A DNA stretch of 36,916 nucleotides from an uncultured Oscillospiraceae bacterium (GTDB lineage: Bacteria > Bacillota > Clostridia > Oscillospirales > Oscillospiraceae), in contig CANPXW010000013.1 of assembly GCA_947587025.1 (NCBI GenBank), positions 1 through 36,916 on the forward strand, given 5' to 3'. Under the pieces are notes generated by a model, which was given only the letters and a program-made list of their open reading frames with translations, was not told where the DNA came from and made no database searches. Below are positions 16,650 to 25,458 of this stretch, piece after piece. Numbering within the stretch: the stretch's first letter is position 1; every line of letters begins with the position of its first letter. The translations under genes and the position numbers were made by a program.

Positions 16650-17498
16650 ATGCGTTTATCGAATGGAGTGGAGATACCCAATATCGGCTTCGGCTCGGCG
16701 GATATGCCGGCGGAGACGGTACAGCCGTCGGTGCTGTGCGCGCTGCGCAGCGGCTGCCGGTTCATCGACACAGCGTATCAGTACAAGAGCGAGAGCTCCG
16801 TTGGCGACGCTGTGCACGCGTTTTTGCGCGAGGGGACGGTTTCCAGAGAGGAGCTGTTCATCCAGACGAAGTTCTATCCTCAGATGCCGTATGGGTATAA
16901 GGACGTCCTGGCACAGTTTGCCGAGAGCCTGAAGGCGCTCAAGTTGGACTATGTGGACGCGTACCTTATCCATCAGCCGGTGCCCCGCTACAGCGAACTG
17001 GAATACCAGAGCCGGAACGTCGCCGTATGGAAGGCGATGGAGGAGCTGTACGACCAGGGCAAGGTGCGCGCGATCGGCGTGTCCAACTTCCTGGAGCGCC
17101 ACGTCATGCAAATAGAGGAAAAATGCAGCGTGCGGCCGATGATCGATCAGCTGGAGATCAACCCGGTATTCCAGCAGCGGGGACTGTCGCAGTGGTGCAA
17201 GAACAGGGGCATGGTGGTCCAGAGCTGGGGACCGCTGAGCCAGGGGAAGATCAGAGACAATGAGGAGGTCGCCAAGATCGCTGAAAGGCATCACGCGTCC
17301 TTCGCGCAGATCTGCCTGAAATGGAACATGCAGATGGGCAACATCCCCATTTGGGCATCCACAGATCCGGACCATATCCGCTCGAACAGCGAGCTGCCCT
17401 TTACGCTGTCCGACGAGGAGATGGAGATCATCAGACTGTGCAATACCAACACGGAGCACAGAAAAACGTGGTGGTATCCCCGGCAGCAGATGTATTGA
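16650..17498 (+). CDS. Aldo/keto reductase
   Basis: A (beta/alpha)8 NADPH-dependent reductase of about 282 residues. The catalytic tetrad is visible: Asp and Tyr in CRFIDTAYQYKSE, Lys in FIQTKFYP and His in DAYLIHQPVP. RAIGVSNFLERH, QLEINPVFQQ and VQSWGPLSQG follow as in the family. ATG 16650 has GGAGG at 16641-16645; an in-frame ATG at 16632 is less likely. Its place behind the transketolase pair suggests reduction of a keto group on the sugar they produce. The natural substrate is not visible in the sequence. Confidence 0.88.
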   Translation: MRLSNGVEIPNIGFGSADMPAETVQPSVLCALRSGCRFIDTAYQYKSESSVGDAVHAFLREGTVSREELFIQTKFYPQMPYGYKDVLAQFAESLKALKLDYVDAYLIHQPVPRYSELEYQSRNVAVWKAMEELYDQGKVRAIGVSNFLERHVMQIEEKCSVRPMIDQLEINPVFQQRGLSQWCKNRGMVVQSWGPLSQGKIRDNEEVAKIAERHHASFAQICLKWNMQMGNIPIWASTDPDHIRSNSELPFTLSDEEMEIIRLCNTNTEHRKTWWYPRQQMY

Positions 17499-17567
17499 CG
17501 GGGCTGGAACCCGGCGGATAAAGCGCGGCGTGCGGCCTGAATTATCAAAACGTAAAGAGTATTGAAC

Positions 17568-18884
17568 ATGAACATCATCCTTCTCTCGGGCGGGTCGGGC
17601 AAACGGCTGTGGCCGCTGTCCAACGAGATACGCTCCAAGCAGTTTTTGAAACTGTTCAAAAATGAACATGGCGAGTACGAATCCATGGTGCAGCGGATAT
17701 GGCGGCAGATACGGCAGATAGACCCGGACGCAGAAGTGACAGTGGCCACGTCCAAGAGCCAGGTGCCGGCGATACACAATCAGCTGGGGATGGACGTGGG
17801 CATCTCTCTGGAGCCGTGCCGGCGTGACACGTTCCCAGCGATCGTGCTGGCGACGGCGTATTTGGCGGACGTGCGCGGGGTAGGACCGGAGGAGCCGGTG
17901 GTGGTGTGCCCGGTGGACCCCTATGTGGAGAGCGACTATTTTCGGATGATAGAGCGGCTGGGGGAGCAGGCGGCCAAGGGCGAGGCGAACCTAGTCCTCA
18001 TGGGCATCGAGCCGACCTATCCCAGCGAGAAGTACGGCTACATCCTGCCCACGTCTACGGACGAGGTGAGCGGCGTGACTGCCTTCCGGGAAAAACCGGA
18101 CAGCGCTACGGCGGAGGAGTATATACGCCAGGGAGCTCTGTGGAACGGGGGCGTATTTGCCTATAAGCTGGGATATATGCTGTCGAAGGCGCGGGAGCTG
18201 ATCGGCTTTTCCGACCACGAGAGCCTGTTTTCCCGGTACGAGACGCTGCCGAAGATCAGCTTTGACTACGCAGTAGCGGAGAAGGAGCCGAGTATCCAGG
18301 TGATGCGCTATGGCGGCACGTGGAAGGACCTGGGCACGTGGAACACGCTCACGGAGGCCATGCGGGAGCCGTGCATCGGCAAGGCGGTGCTGGACGAGCG
18401 ATGCGAGAACGTGCACGTGGTGAACGAGCTGGACGTGCCGGTGCTGGCCATGGGCCTGCGGGACGTGGTCATCGCGGCCAGCGCGGAGGGGATATTCGTC
18501 TCGGATAAGGACAGTTCCAGTTACAACAAGCCCCTGGTGGACAAGGTGGATCAGCAGGTGATGTTCGCGGAGAAGTCCTGGGGCGGCTACCGAGTACTGG
18601 ATGTGGAGGACGAGAGCCTGACCATCAAGATCACGCTCAGCGCGGGACAGGGCATGAACTACCACAGCCATAAGAACCGCAACGAGGTGTGGGTGGTGGC
18701 GTCCGGGCGAGGCAGAACGATCGTGGACGGCATGGAGCAGCAGATCGCCCCGGGTGATGTGATCACCATGGAGGCGGGTTGCCGGCATACGGTGTTCGCG
18801 GATACGGATCTGCTGATGATCGAGGTACAGCTGGGCAGGGAGATAAGCGTCCATGACAAGCAGAAGTACCCCCTTGAATACTGA
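17568..18884 (+). CDS. manC: Mannose-1-phosphate guanylyltransferase with C-terminal cupin (type II PMI-like) domain
   Basis: Makes GDP-mannose from mannose-1-phosphate and GTP. Residues 1-25 hold the pyrophosphorylase signature LSGGSGKRLWPLSN and KQFLKLF, with EPCRRDTFPAI, YGYILPT, FREKPD, WNGGVF and GTWKDLGTW further on. From about residue 325 a cupin domain follows (KSWGGYRVLD, MNYHSHKNRNEVWVVASG, MEAGCRHTV, IEVQLG), as in bifunctional type II enzymes that also isomerise mannose-6-phosphate. A separate class I isomerase follows, so one function may be redundant. ATG 17568 is preferred over TTG 17562. Its 3' end overlaps manA by 32 bases. Confidence 0.93.
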   Translation: MNIILLSGGSGKRLWPLSNEIRSKQFLKLFKNEHGEYESMVQRIWRQIRQIDPDAEVTVATSKSQVPAIHNQLGMDVGISLEPCRRDTFPAIVLATAYLADVRGVGPEEPVVVCPVDPYVESDYFRMIERLGEQAAKGEANLVLMGIEPTYPSEKYGYILPTSTDEVSGVTAFREKPDSATAEEYIRQGALWNGGVFAYKLGYMLSKARELIGFSDHESLFSRYETLPKISFDYAVAEKEPSIQVMRYGGTWKDLGTWNTLTEAMREPCIGKAVLDERCENVHVVNELDVPVLAMGLRDVVIAASAEGIFVSDKDSSSYNKPLVDKVDQQVMFAEKSWGGYRVLDVEDESLTIKITLSAGQGMNYHSHKNRNEVWVVASGRGRTIVDGMEQQIAPGDVITMEAGCRHTVFADTDLLMIEVQLGREISVHDKQKYPLEY

Positions 18885-19866
18885 GGTACGGCGTCCGTTT
18901 ATGCTGCGGCCCGTTGCCAAGGACTACCTATGGGGCGGGCGGCGGCTGCGGGACGAGTACGGCAAGGACGTGCCCGTGACGCCGCTGGCGGAGACCTGGG
19001 AGTGCTCCACCCATCCGGACGGGGTGAGTACGGTGGCCAGCGGTCCATTCGCAGGGCAGGCGCTGTCGGAGGTGCTGGCGGCGCACCCGGAGTACCTGGG
19101 GACGCACCCCAAAACGAAGGGGGAGCTGCCGATCCTCGTCAAGCTCATCGACGCCAGGGAGGACCTGTCGATCCAGGTGCACCCGGACGACGCATACGCG
19201 CGGGAGCATGAGCACGGGCAGCGGGGCAAGACGGAGATGTGGTACGTGCTGGACGCGGCAAAGGACGCCTATTTGTATTATGGGCTGCAGCACGACGTAG
19301 ACCGGTGCGCTCTGCGGGACAGCATAGAGGACGGGACGGTCACCAAGTATCTGCGCCGGGTCCGCATCCGGCAGGACGATCTGTTCTATATCGAGGCGGG
19401 GACCATCCATGGGCTGGGCCCCGGCGCGCTGGTGGCGGAGGTGCAGGAGAGCTCCAACCTGACGTACCGGCTGTATGACTATGACCGAGTGGACAAAAAC
19501 GGGAACAGGCGGCCGCTGCACATCGACAAGGGGCTGGAAGTGGCGGACCTGAAGGAGCGGGTCGCGCCGGCACAGCCCATGCGGGTGCTGCGGTACCGGC
19601 AGGGGTGCGCGGCGGAGCTGCTGTGCCGGTGCCGGTATTTTGAGGTGCACCGGCTGCTGATCAACACCGAGCGGTGCCGGCAGCTGATCGGATACCGAGC
19701 AGACAGCGCGTCGTTCCGGGTGCTGCTGTGCACGTCCGGCTGCGGCACGATCTTCTTTGCGGATGAAGTGCTCCGTTTTTACAAGGGGGACTGTCTGTTC
19801 GTGCCGGCGGACAGCGTCGCGATGAGGCTGCACGGCAAAGCACAGTTTTTGGACGTGAGAGGGTAA
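18853..19866 (+). CDS. manA: Mannose-6-phosphate isomerase, class I
   Basis: Zinc enzyme linking fructose-6-phosphate and mannose-6-phosphate. The metal ligands are visible in LSIQVHPDDAYA (Gln and His), KTEMWYVLDA (Glu) and EAGTIHGLGPGAL (His). SNLTYRLYDYDR is typical of the short class I type. The first ATG at 18853 overlaps manC; ATG 18901 (MLRPVAKDYLWGG) is an equally possible start and begins where family members usually do. With manC and the phosphohexomutase it supplies GDP-mannose for gmd. Confidence 0.92.
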   Translation: MTSRSTPLNTEVRRPFMLRPVAKDYLWGGRRLRDEYGKDVPVTPLAETWECSTHPDGVSTVASGPFAGQALSEVLAAHPEYLGTHPKTKGELPILVKLIDAREDLSIQVHPDDAYAREHEHGQRGKTEMWYVLDAAKDAYLYYGLQHDVDRCALRDSIEDGTVTKYLRRVRIRQDDLFYIEAGTIHGLGPGALVAEVQESSNLTYRLYDYDRVDKNGNRRPLHIDKGLEVADLKERVAPAQPMRVLRYRQGCAAELLCRCRYFEVHRLLINTERCRQLIGYRADSASFRVLLCTSGCGTIFFADEVLRFYKGDCLFVPADSVAMRLHGKAQFLDVRG

Positions 19867-19869
19867 GAG

Positions 19870-20943
19870 ATGGAAGGTATGGCAAAAAGCCGCAAGAAAT
19901 ACATAGACGCGGTAAAGGGCGTGAATATCCTGATCGTGTTGTTTGGACATGCACAGGGAATACCTATTATCGGCGGCTTGCTCATGGCGTGTTTTATGCA
20001 GCTCTTCTTTGTGCTGGCTGGCTATACGTATAGGCGGCATGATAATGAGAGCGTCAGGAGCTTTGCGGCTGGCAAGGCAAAGAGACTGCTCGTACCGTAT
20101 TTTGTCTATACTGTGAGTCTGTGGATCTTGGACAGTGTACTGGAACGGCTCCCGCTGTCCGAAATTATTCGGGGGGGGTATGGCGTTTTCTATGCTAGGT
20201 GTTGTTTCTACCCCGATTATGGTTCATTAGATAATTATTATCTTTTACACAATTGGAACGGACAGTTGTGGTTCATGCCGGCGCTATTTCTCTCGTATAT
20301 GTTGTTCATTCTGTTTTTGAGATGTGGGAGAAGGACCAGAGCCGCCCTGTTCGCGCTCTGCTTTGTGAGCGCCTGCGCCCTCTGCTATTGTCCGATACTC
20401 CTTCCATGGAGCCTGGACACGCTCCCGATCACCGGGATGCTGGTCTATGCCGGTTTTCTTCTTCAGCCAGGTATGACGCAGATCGACCGCTTCTGCCTGA
20501 AGGACCTTTTGAAGAAGAAATGCCTGCTCCGGCTCACCGGCATAGGGGCTGTATATGTTGCGGTCTGCTGTGTGAACCGCACCGTGAATACGTCCATACG
20601 GGTGTACGGCAGGCATGGGGCGTTCAGTGTCCTTCCGTATATGCTGCTGGGCGTGTTGGGAACGGTCATGTACCTGCTGGCATTTTCCGCGCTGGAGAAG
20701 GAACGTTGGGGGCGTGGGATCGTTGACCTTTTTGCGTATCTTGGGGAGCGGACGATCACGCTTTTGGGAACGCATGTGATGGTCTACCGGCTGCTGGACA
20801 CGGTGCTGCTGCCGGATGTGTTTCAGGACTGCAGCTATTGGCTGAGCCTTGTGATGATCGCCGCTGCGCTCGGCATAGGTCTTTTGCTGAATGCGCTGTT
20901 TGCGCGGGCAAAGGGACGGATACCGCTGTTTCGGTATCTTTGA
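19870..20943 (+). CDS. Acyltransferase family 3 membrane protein, phase-variable candidate (G8 run)
   Basis: A 357-residue membrane protein with about ten hydrophobic segments. The start KYIDAVKGVNILIVLFGHAQGIP matches the acyltransferase-3 family (basic-Asp-x-x-x-Gly, then a conserved His), followed by MQLFFVLAGYTY and KRLLVPYFVYT. Such enzymes O-acetylate surface polysaccharides using cytoplasmic acetyl-CoA. A run of eight G (20171-20178) lies at codons 101-103. The present length keeps the frame open; 7 or 9 G would stop it within about 20 codons. An O-acetyl group would therefore be a switchable decoration. It may start at ATG 19870 or 19879. Confidence 0.85.
   Translation: MEGMAKSRKKYIDAVKGVNILIVLFGHAQGIPIIGGLLMACFMQLFFVLAGYTYRRHDNESVRSFAAGKAKRLLVPYFVYTVSLWILDSVLERLPLSEIIRGGYGVFYARCCFYPDYGSLDNYYLLHNWNGQLWFMPALFLSYMLFILFLRCGRRTRAALFALCFVSACALCYCPILLPWSLDTLPITGMLVYAGFLLQPGMTQIDRFCLKDLLKKKCLLRLTGIGAVYVAVCCVNRTVNTSIRVYGRHGAFSVLPYMLLGVLGTVMYLLAFSALEKERWGRGIVDLFAYLGERTITLLGTHVMVYRLLDTVLLPDVFQDCSYWLSLVMIAAALGIGLLLNALFARAKGRIPLFRYL
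20171..20178 (+). repeat. G8 run in the acyltransferase gene
   Basis: Context ATTATTC-G8-TATGGC. Eight G give Arg-Gly-Gly-Tyr-Gly (open). Nine stop at TAG after Val-Trp-Arg-Phe-Leu-Cys. Seven stop at TAG about 18 codons on. Confidence 0.85.
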
Positions 20944-20958
20944 TCTTCGGAGGAGAAT

Positions 20959-22647
20959 ATGGACGGGAGAATATGGGAGGAATACCGGCGCTGGCTGGAC
21001 AGCGCCTCGGACGCCGGTGTCGCGGAGCAGCTGCGCGGTATGGCGGGGGACGAGGCGGCCATCGAGGACGCCTTTTACCGGGACCTTGCCTTTGGCACCG
21101 GCGGTCTGCGCGGCGTGCTGGGCGCCGGAACGAACCGGATGAACGTGTACACGGTGGCCAGGGCGTCCCAGGGCCTGGCGGACTATGTGACGAAACGGTT
21201 CCCGCCTGAAAAGCGGTCCATCGCGGTGGGCTGCGATTCTCGTATCCAGTCCGACCTATTCGCTCGGACGGCCGCCGGTGTGTTCGCGGCCAACGGCATA
21301 CGGGTGCATATCTATCCCCGGCTGATGCCCACGCCCTGCCTGTCCTACGCAGTGCGGACGCTGGGGTGCGCGGCGGGCGTCATGGTCACCGCCTCCCACA
21401 ATCCTGCTCAGTACAACGGTTACAAGGTCTACGGCCCGGACGGCTGCCAGATCACGACAGAGGCTGCCGGGGAGATACTGGCGCATATCGAGAGACTGGA
21501 CATGTTCGCGGACGTGCGGCAGACGCCGTTTCAGGCGGCGCTGGACGCCGGGGTGGTCCGGTATATATCCGACGAGGTGCTGACGTCGTTCATCGAAGCG
21601 GTGAAGGGCCTGTCTGTGCTGGGAGAAGCCCCAGCAAACAAGGATATACCCATCGTCTACACGCCGCTGAACGGTACGGGCCGGGAGCCGGTGCTGCGCA
21701 TACTGGCAGAGAGCGGCTTTGGGAACGTGACGGTGGTGGCGGAGCAGGAGCGGCCGGACGGGCATTTTCCCACATGCCCCTATCCCAACCCGGAGATCTC
21801 CGAGGCGATGGCGCTGGGGCTGGAGTATGCGGAAAAGCAAAAGGCGGAGCTGCTGCTGGCCACGGACCCGGACTGCGACCGTGCAGGCGTGGCGGTGCGG
21901 GACAGGATGGGACAGTATCGGCTGCTGACGGGCAACGAGGTAGGCGTGCTGCTGCTGGACTATATCTGCGCCCGGCGGATGGAGAGCGGCACGATGCCGG
22001 AGCGGCCGCTGGTGATCAAGACCATCGTGACCACGTCGCTGGCGGAGCGGATAGCCGCCCACTACGGCGTGGAGACGGTGAATGTGCTGACGGGCTTCAA
22101 GTATATCGGTGAGCAGATAGGCCGCCTGGAGGCGGAGGGAGAGAAGGAACGGTTCGTATTCGGCTTCGAGGAGAGCTGCGGGTATCTGAGCGGGACCCAC
22201 GCGCGGGACAAGGACGCGGTGAACGCGGCGCTGCTGATCTGCGAGATGGCGGCTTATTACGCGGCCCAGGGACTGGGCCTGGCGGAGCGTTTGGAGGAGC
22301 TGTACGCAGTGTACGGCTACTGTCTGAACGCCTTGCACAGCTATGAGTTCCCCGGCGCGGCAGGCGCGGCAAAGATGGGCGAAGTGATGGCGCGGCTGCG
22401 GACGGCGGACAAGCTGGGAGAACTGCCGGTAAAAGAGCGGCTGGACTACGCCGCCGGTCTGGATGGACTGCCTGCGGCGGACGTGCTCCAATTCATTCTG
22501 GAGGACGGCAGCTCCGTGGTCATCCGCCCCTCCGGCACGGAACCGAAGATGAAGGCGTATGTCTCCGCCGCCGGCGCCGACAGGCAAGAGGCGGAAGAAA
22601 AATGCGCCGGACTGGCAGCCTGCATAAAAGAGCAGATCGGCATATAA
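20959..22647 (+). CDS. Phosphoglucomutase / phosphomannomutase (alpha-D-phosphohexomutase)
   Basis: A 562-residue phosphohexomutase of the PgcA-like length class. TASHNPAQYNGYKVYG holds the phospho-serine, LLATDPDCDRAGV the Mg-binding aspartates, FGFEESCGYLSG the sugar-binding loop and IRPSGTEPKMKAY the phosphate-binding loop. It interconverts hexose 6- and 1-phosphates. Its place after manC and manA suggests that it makes mannose-1-phosphate, though the glucose form is equally possible by sequence. GGAGGAG stands close before ATG 20959. No G run is present. Confidence 0.92.
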   Translation: MDGRIWEEYRRWLDSASDAGVAEQLRGMAGDEAAIEDAFYRDLAFGTGGLRGVLGAGTNRMNVYTVARASQGLADYVTKRFPPEKRSIAVGCDSRIQSDLFARTAAGVFAANGIRVHIYPRLMPTPCLSYAVRTLGCAAGVMVTASHNPAQYNGYKVYGPDGCQITTEAAGEILAHIERLDMFADVRQTPFQAALDAGVVRYISDEVLTSFIEAVKGLSVLGEAPANKDIPIVYTPLNGTGREPVLRILAESGFGNVTVVAEQERPDGHFPTCPYPNPEISEAMALGLEYAEKQKAELLLATDPDCDRAGVAVRDRMGQYRLLTGNEVGVLLLDYICARRMESGTMPERPLVIKTIVTTSLAERIAAHYGVETVNVLTGFKYIGEQIGRLEAEGEKERFVFGFEESCGYLSGTHARDKDAVNAALLICEMAAYYAAQGLGLAERLEELYAVYGYCLNALHSYEFPGAAGAAKMGEVMARLRTADKLGELPVKERLDYAAGLDGLPAADVLQFILEDGSSVVIRPSGTEPKMKAYVSAAGADRQEAEEKCAGLAACIKEQIGI

Positions 22648-22663
22648 GCCAAAGGAGAAAAGC

Positions 22664-23503
22664 ATGAAAGAGCAGAAAAAGGATCAGCAGCTACAGGCAA
22701 CGCAGGAGCTGATGGACAAGATCCACAGGGTAGGACAGGAGATACTGGATGAGTTCGCGAAAATCTGCGACGAGAACGGCTTGACGTATTACATCATCGC
22801 CGGCACCCTCATCGGCGCAGTCCGGCACAAGGGGCCTATCCCCTGGGATGACGACGTGGACGTGTCCATGCCGCGCGCGGACGCGGAGAAGTTCAAGCAG
22901 CTGATGCTGGCCCAGCCGGAGGATGCGCCTTACCATATCCAGTGCATCGAGACCGAGCCGAACTATCCTCCCTTTACTATGAGATTCACCCGGCGTGGGA
23001 CCGTCTATAACCTGAGCTGTTGGACCAATATGGACTTGAACTGCAGAGAGATGTGGGTGGATATATTGCCGCTGGACGATTCGCCGGGGGGGGTATCGCT
23101 TAGCTACCAACTGCTCGGCAAAAGGATCGCGGTGATGAAGCGCCTGGCCATCAATAAAGTACGGAAGAAAAACGACTCGATAAAAAGCAAGCTCGCACAT
23201 CTGGCAGTGAAGCCGTTTTCCTATCGCAGCATACGCGCACATACCGATAAGCTGATGCATAAGTGGAACGGCAAGGGTTGCGACCACTATGTGAGCTGGG
23301 CGAGCAAGTACGATTTCAACAAGCAGACGATGCCGAAGGTATGGTTCGACCCGCCTACCGAGGTCATTTACAACGGAAAGTATTATAAAGCGCCGAGGGA
23401 CTGGGACAAGGTCCTGACGCATGTCTACGGCGATTATATGCAGCTGCCGCCGGAGGAAAAGCGGGTCTGGCATGTCCCGGACAGGATAGAACTGCCAGAC
23501 TGA
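22664..23503 (+). CDS. LicD family phosphotransferase (second), with G8 run
   Basis: 279 residues. YYIIAGTLIGAVRH and PIPWDDDVDVSMPRADAE carry the LicD catalytic aspartates, and EMWVDILPLDDSPGG follows. Most residues are identical to the LicD gene at 24619-25458, so the two are recent duplicates. Similarity also extends past the stop (23504-23528 resembles 25459-25482). A G8 run at 23086-23093 keeps the frame open. Compared with its twin it has one more G in the run and one G fewer six bases after it, so the frame is restored but Tyr-Arg becomes Val-Ser. The transferred group (phosphoglycerol, phosphocholine or other) is not known. Confidence 0.9.
   Translation: MKEQKKDQQLQATQELMDKIHRVGQEILDEFAKICDENGLTYYIIAGTLIGAVRHKGPIPWDDDVDVSMPRADAEKFKQLMLAQPEDAPYHIQCIETEPNYPPFTMRFTRRGTVYNLSCWTNMDLNCREMWVDILPLDDSPGGVSLSYQLLGKRIAVMKRLAINKVRKKNDSIKSKLAHLAVKPFSYRSIRAHTDKLMHKWNGKGCDHYVSWASKYDFNKQTMPKVWFDPPTEVIYNGKYYKAPRDWDKVLTHVYGDYMQLPPEEKRVWHVPDRIELPD
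23086..23093 (+). repeat. G8 run in the second LicD gene
   Basis: Context TTCGCC-G8-TATCGCTTAG. Eight G are open (Pro-Gly-Gly-Val-Ser). Nine stop at TAG within three codons of the run; seven stop at TGA about 14 codons after the run. Confidence 0.85.
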
Positions 23504-23570
23504 AACGTCGTGGAGCGGTCGGCGCGGCAAAAATGGGCTCAGTTTGAAGAGCCGCTTTTGGGAGGACTGA

Positions 23571-24443
23571 ATGATGCAGGAAGACAAGAAAACGGGACCG
23601 CTCTCTGATGATGTTTATTTTGAGATCGAAGCTCCTTTGACCCCCGAACTATTGAAACGTTTGCATCTCACACTGCAGGAAATGCTGGATGAGGTCGTTA
23701 GGATATGCGAGGAGAATGGACTTCGGTATTATTTGCATTTTGGGACACTTTTGGGAGCCGTGCGGCATAAGGGCCCGATCCCCTGGGACGACGATCTGGA
23801 TATCGTTATGCCGAGGAGCGACTATGAGGTGCTCAAGGCATTGCTGTTGGCGCGGTCTGGCGACGAGCTCTATCACATCCATTGTTTTGAGAATGACAAG
23901 GCGATGTGCCGCCCATTTATGAGGATCCGCAAACGGGGGACCATTTATCGGCGTGAAAGCGATAGTCGGGTGGGTATGCGCGATGTTGGCGCTTGGCTGG
24001 ACATTTGTCCGTTTGATGACATACCGCAGAGCTCCGGGGTGCGCTGCCATTTATATATCAAACTTGTTTCACTGCTGATGCGTTTGATCTCCAATAAGGC
24101 GCAGCTTGATATGAGGGGCGGAAGAGCGTATGCAAAAGTCGTGCATTTGCTTTTGCGTCCGTTCTCACGAGAGAGGCTGCACGACCTTTTGGAGAGACTT
24201 ATCAGACACTGGGATGGAACGAACTGTGATTACTATGTGTTTTGGAATACGCCCTATAATATCGAAGACGAGATAATGCCAAAGGCATGGTATGAACAGA
24301 CTGCGGAGATGGAGTATGGCGGGAAAAAATATAAAGTTCCAAAAGAATGGGACAAAGTCCTGACCCAGCTCTACGGCGATTATATGACGCTGCCGCCAGT
24401 AGAAAAACGCAAGCCTCATGGGGGGGTAGAAATAAAGCTGTGA
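23571..24443 (+). CDS. LicD family phosphotransferase (third), with G7 run at the C-terminus
   Basis: 290 residues with YYLHFGTLLGAVRH, PIPWDDDLDIVMPRSDYE and AWLDICPFDDIP, so a LicD enzyme clearly different from the duplicated pair that surrounds it. GGAGG at 23561-23565 precedes ATG 23571. A run of seven G (24420-24426) sits eight codons before the stop. At present the tail reads Gly-Gly-Val-Glu-Ile-Lys-Leu. Six or nine G would stop at once at TAG, and eight would give a different tail of about ten residues. The catalytic core would stay intact in every state. It probably adds a phospho-linked group to the same glycan. Confidence 0.88.
   Translation: MMQEDKKTGPLSDDVYFEIEAPLTPELLKRLHLTLQEMLDEVVRICEENGLRYYLHFGTLLGAVRHKGPIPWDDDLDIVMPRSDYEVLKALLLARSGDELYHIHCFENDKAMCRPFMRIRKRGTIYRRESDSRVGMRDVGAWLDICPFDDIPQSSGVRCHLYIKLVSLLMRLISNKAQLDMRGGRAYAKVVHLLLRPFSRERLHDLLERLIRHWDGTNCDYYVFWNTPYNIEDEIMPKAWYEQTAEMEYGGKKYKVPKEWDKVLTQLYGDYMTLPPVEKRKPHGGVEIKL
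24420..24426 (+). repeat. G7 run near the 3' end of the third LicD gene
   Basis: Context CCTCAT-G7-TAGAAATAAAG. It is the only run not preceded by C. Length changes alter only the last residues. Confidence 0.75.
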
Positions 24444-24618
24444 ATGGTCGATAAATTAAATCGGCATCGGAACATCCTTACGCTTATGGATGTGACGCCG
24501 TTGTCTTCGGCCCGATCCTTTCTTCAAAATGAGATCAGGAATAAAAGCATATGCCTATGAACGCAGGCAGCAGGATAATGCTGGCATGTGACAAGTGCTA
24601 TACAGGGAGAGAGATGTG

Positions 24619-25458
24619 ATGAAAAACCAGCAGAATGACCATCGTGCCCAGGCGCCGCAGGAGCTGATGGATAAGATCCACCGGGTAGGACAGGAGATCC
24701 TGGACGAGTTCGCAAAGATTTGCGACGAGAATGGCCTGACCTATTACATCATCGCCGGTTCGCTCATCGGGGCGGTCCGGCACAAGGGGCCCATCCCCTG
24801 GGACGATGACATTGACGTGTCCATGCCGCGCGCGGACGCGGAGAAGTTCAAGCAGCTGATGCTGGCCCAGCCGGAGGATGCGCCCTACCATATCCAGTGC
24901 ATCGAGACCGAGCCGAATTATCCGCCCTTTGGGATGCGGATGACCAAGCGGGGAACGGTCTATAGCATGAGCAGCTGGGCCAGCGTAGATCTGAAATGCA
25001 GAGAGTTGTGGGTGGGTATACTGCCGCTGGACGATTCTCCGGGGGGGTATCGGCTCAGTTACCAGCTGCTTGGCAAAAGGATCGCTTTGATGAAGCGCCT
25101 GGCTACCAATAAAGTACGGAATGACGATTTCACGCTGAAGGGCAAGCTTATGCATCTGGCATTGAAGCCGTTTTCCTATAGCAGCATACGGGCCCATACC
25201 GATAAGCTGATGCATAAGTGGAACGGCAAGGGCTGCGACCACTATGTGAGCTGGGCGAGCCATTACGATTTCAATAAGCAGACGATGCCGAAGGCGTGGT
25301 TCGACCCGCCTACCGAGGTCTTATACAACGGAAAATACTATAAAGCGCCGAGGGACTGGGACAAGGTCCTGAGGCATGTCTACGGCGATTATATGCAGCT
25401 GCCGCCGGAGGAAGAGCGGGTCTGGCATGTCCCGGACAGGATAGAACTGCCGGACTGA
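24619..25458 (+). CDS. LicD family phosphotransferase (fourth), with G7 run; twin of the second
   Basis: About 279 residues from ATG 24619 (GGAGAGAG just before it; a frame open from 24595 adds a poor start). YYIIAGSLIGAVRH and PIPWDDDIDVSMPRADAE are the catalytic regions. It is a near-copy of the gene at 22664-23503. Its run of seven G at 25041-25047 is open (Pro-Gly-Gly-Tyr-Arg). Six or eight G would lead to stops within about 25 codons. The copies need different run lengths to be active (7 here, 8 in the twin), so they can be set independently. Which acceptor each prefers is unknown. Confidence 0.9.
   Translation: MKNQQNDHRAQAPQELMDKIHRVGQEILDEFAKICDENGLTYYIIAGSLIGAVRHKGPIPWDDDIDVSMPRADAEKFKQLMLAQPEDAPYHIQCIETEPNYPPFGMRMTKRGTVYSMSSWASVDLKCRELWVGILPLDDSPGGYRLSYQLLGKRIALMKRLATNKVRNDDFTLKGKLMHLALKPFSYSSIRAHTDKLMHKWNGKGCDHYVSWASHYDFNKQTMPKAWFDPPTEVLYNGKYYKAPRDWDKVLRHVYGDYMQLPPEEERVWHVPDRIELPD
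25041..25047 (+). repeat. G7 run in the fourth LicD gene
   Basis: Context TTCTCC-G7-TATCGGCTC, at the same place as the G8 run of the duplicated LicD gene. Seven is open. Eight leads to TAA and six to TGA downstream. Confidence 0.85.
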
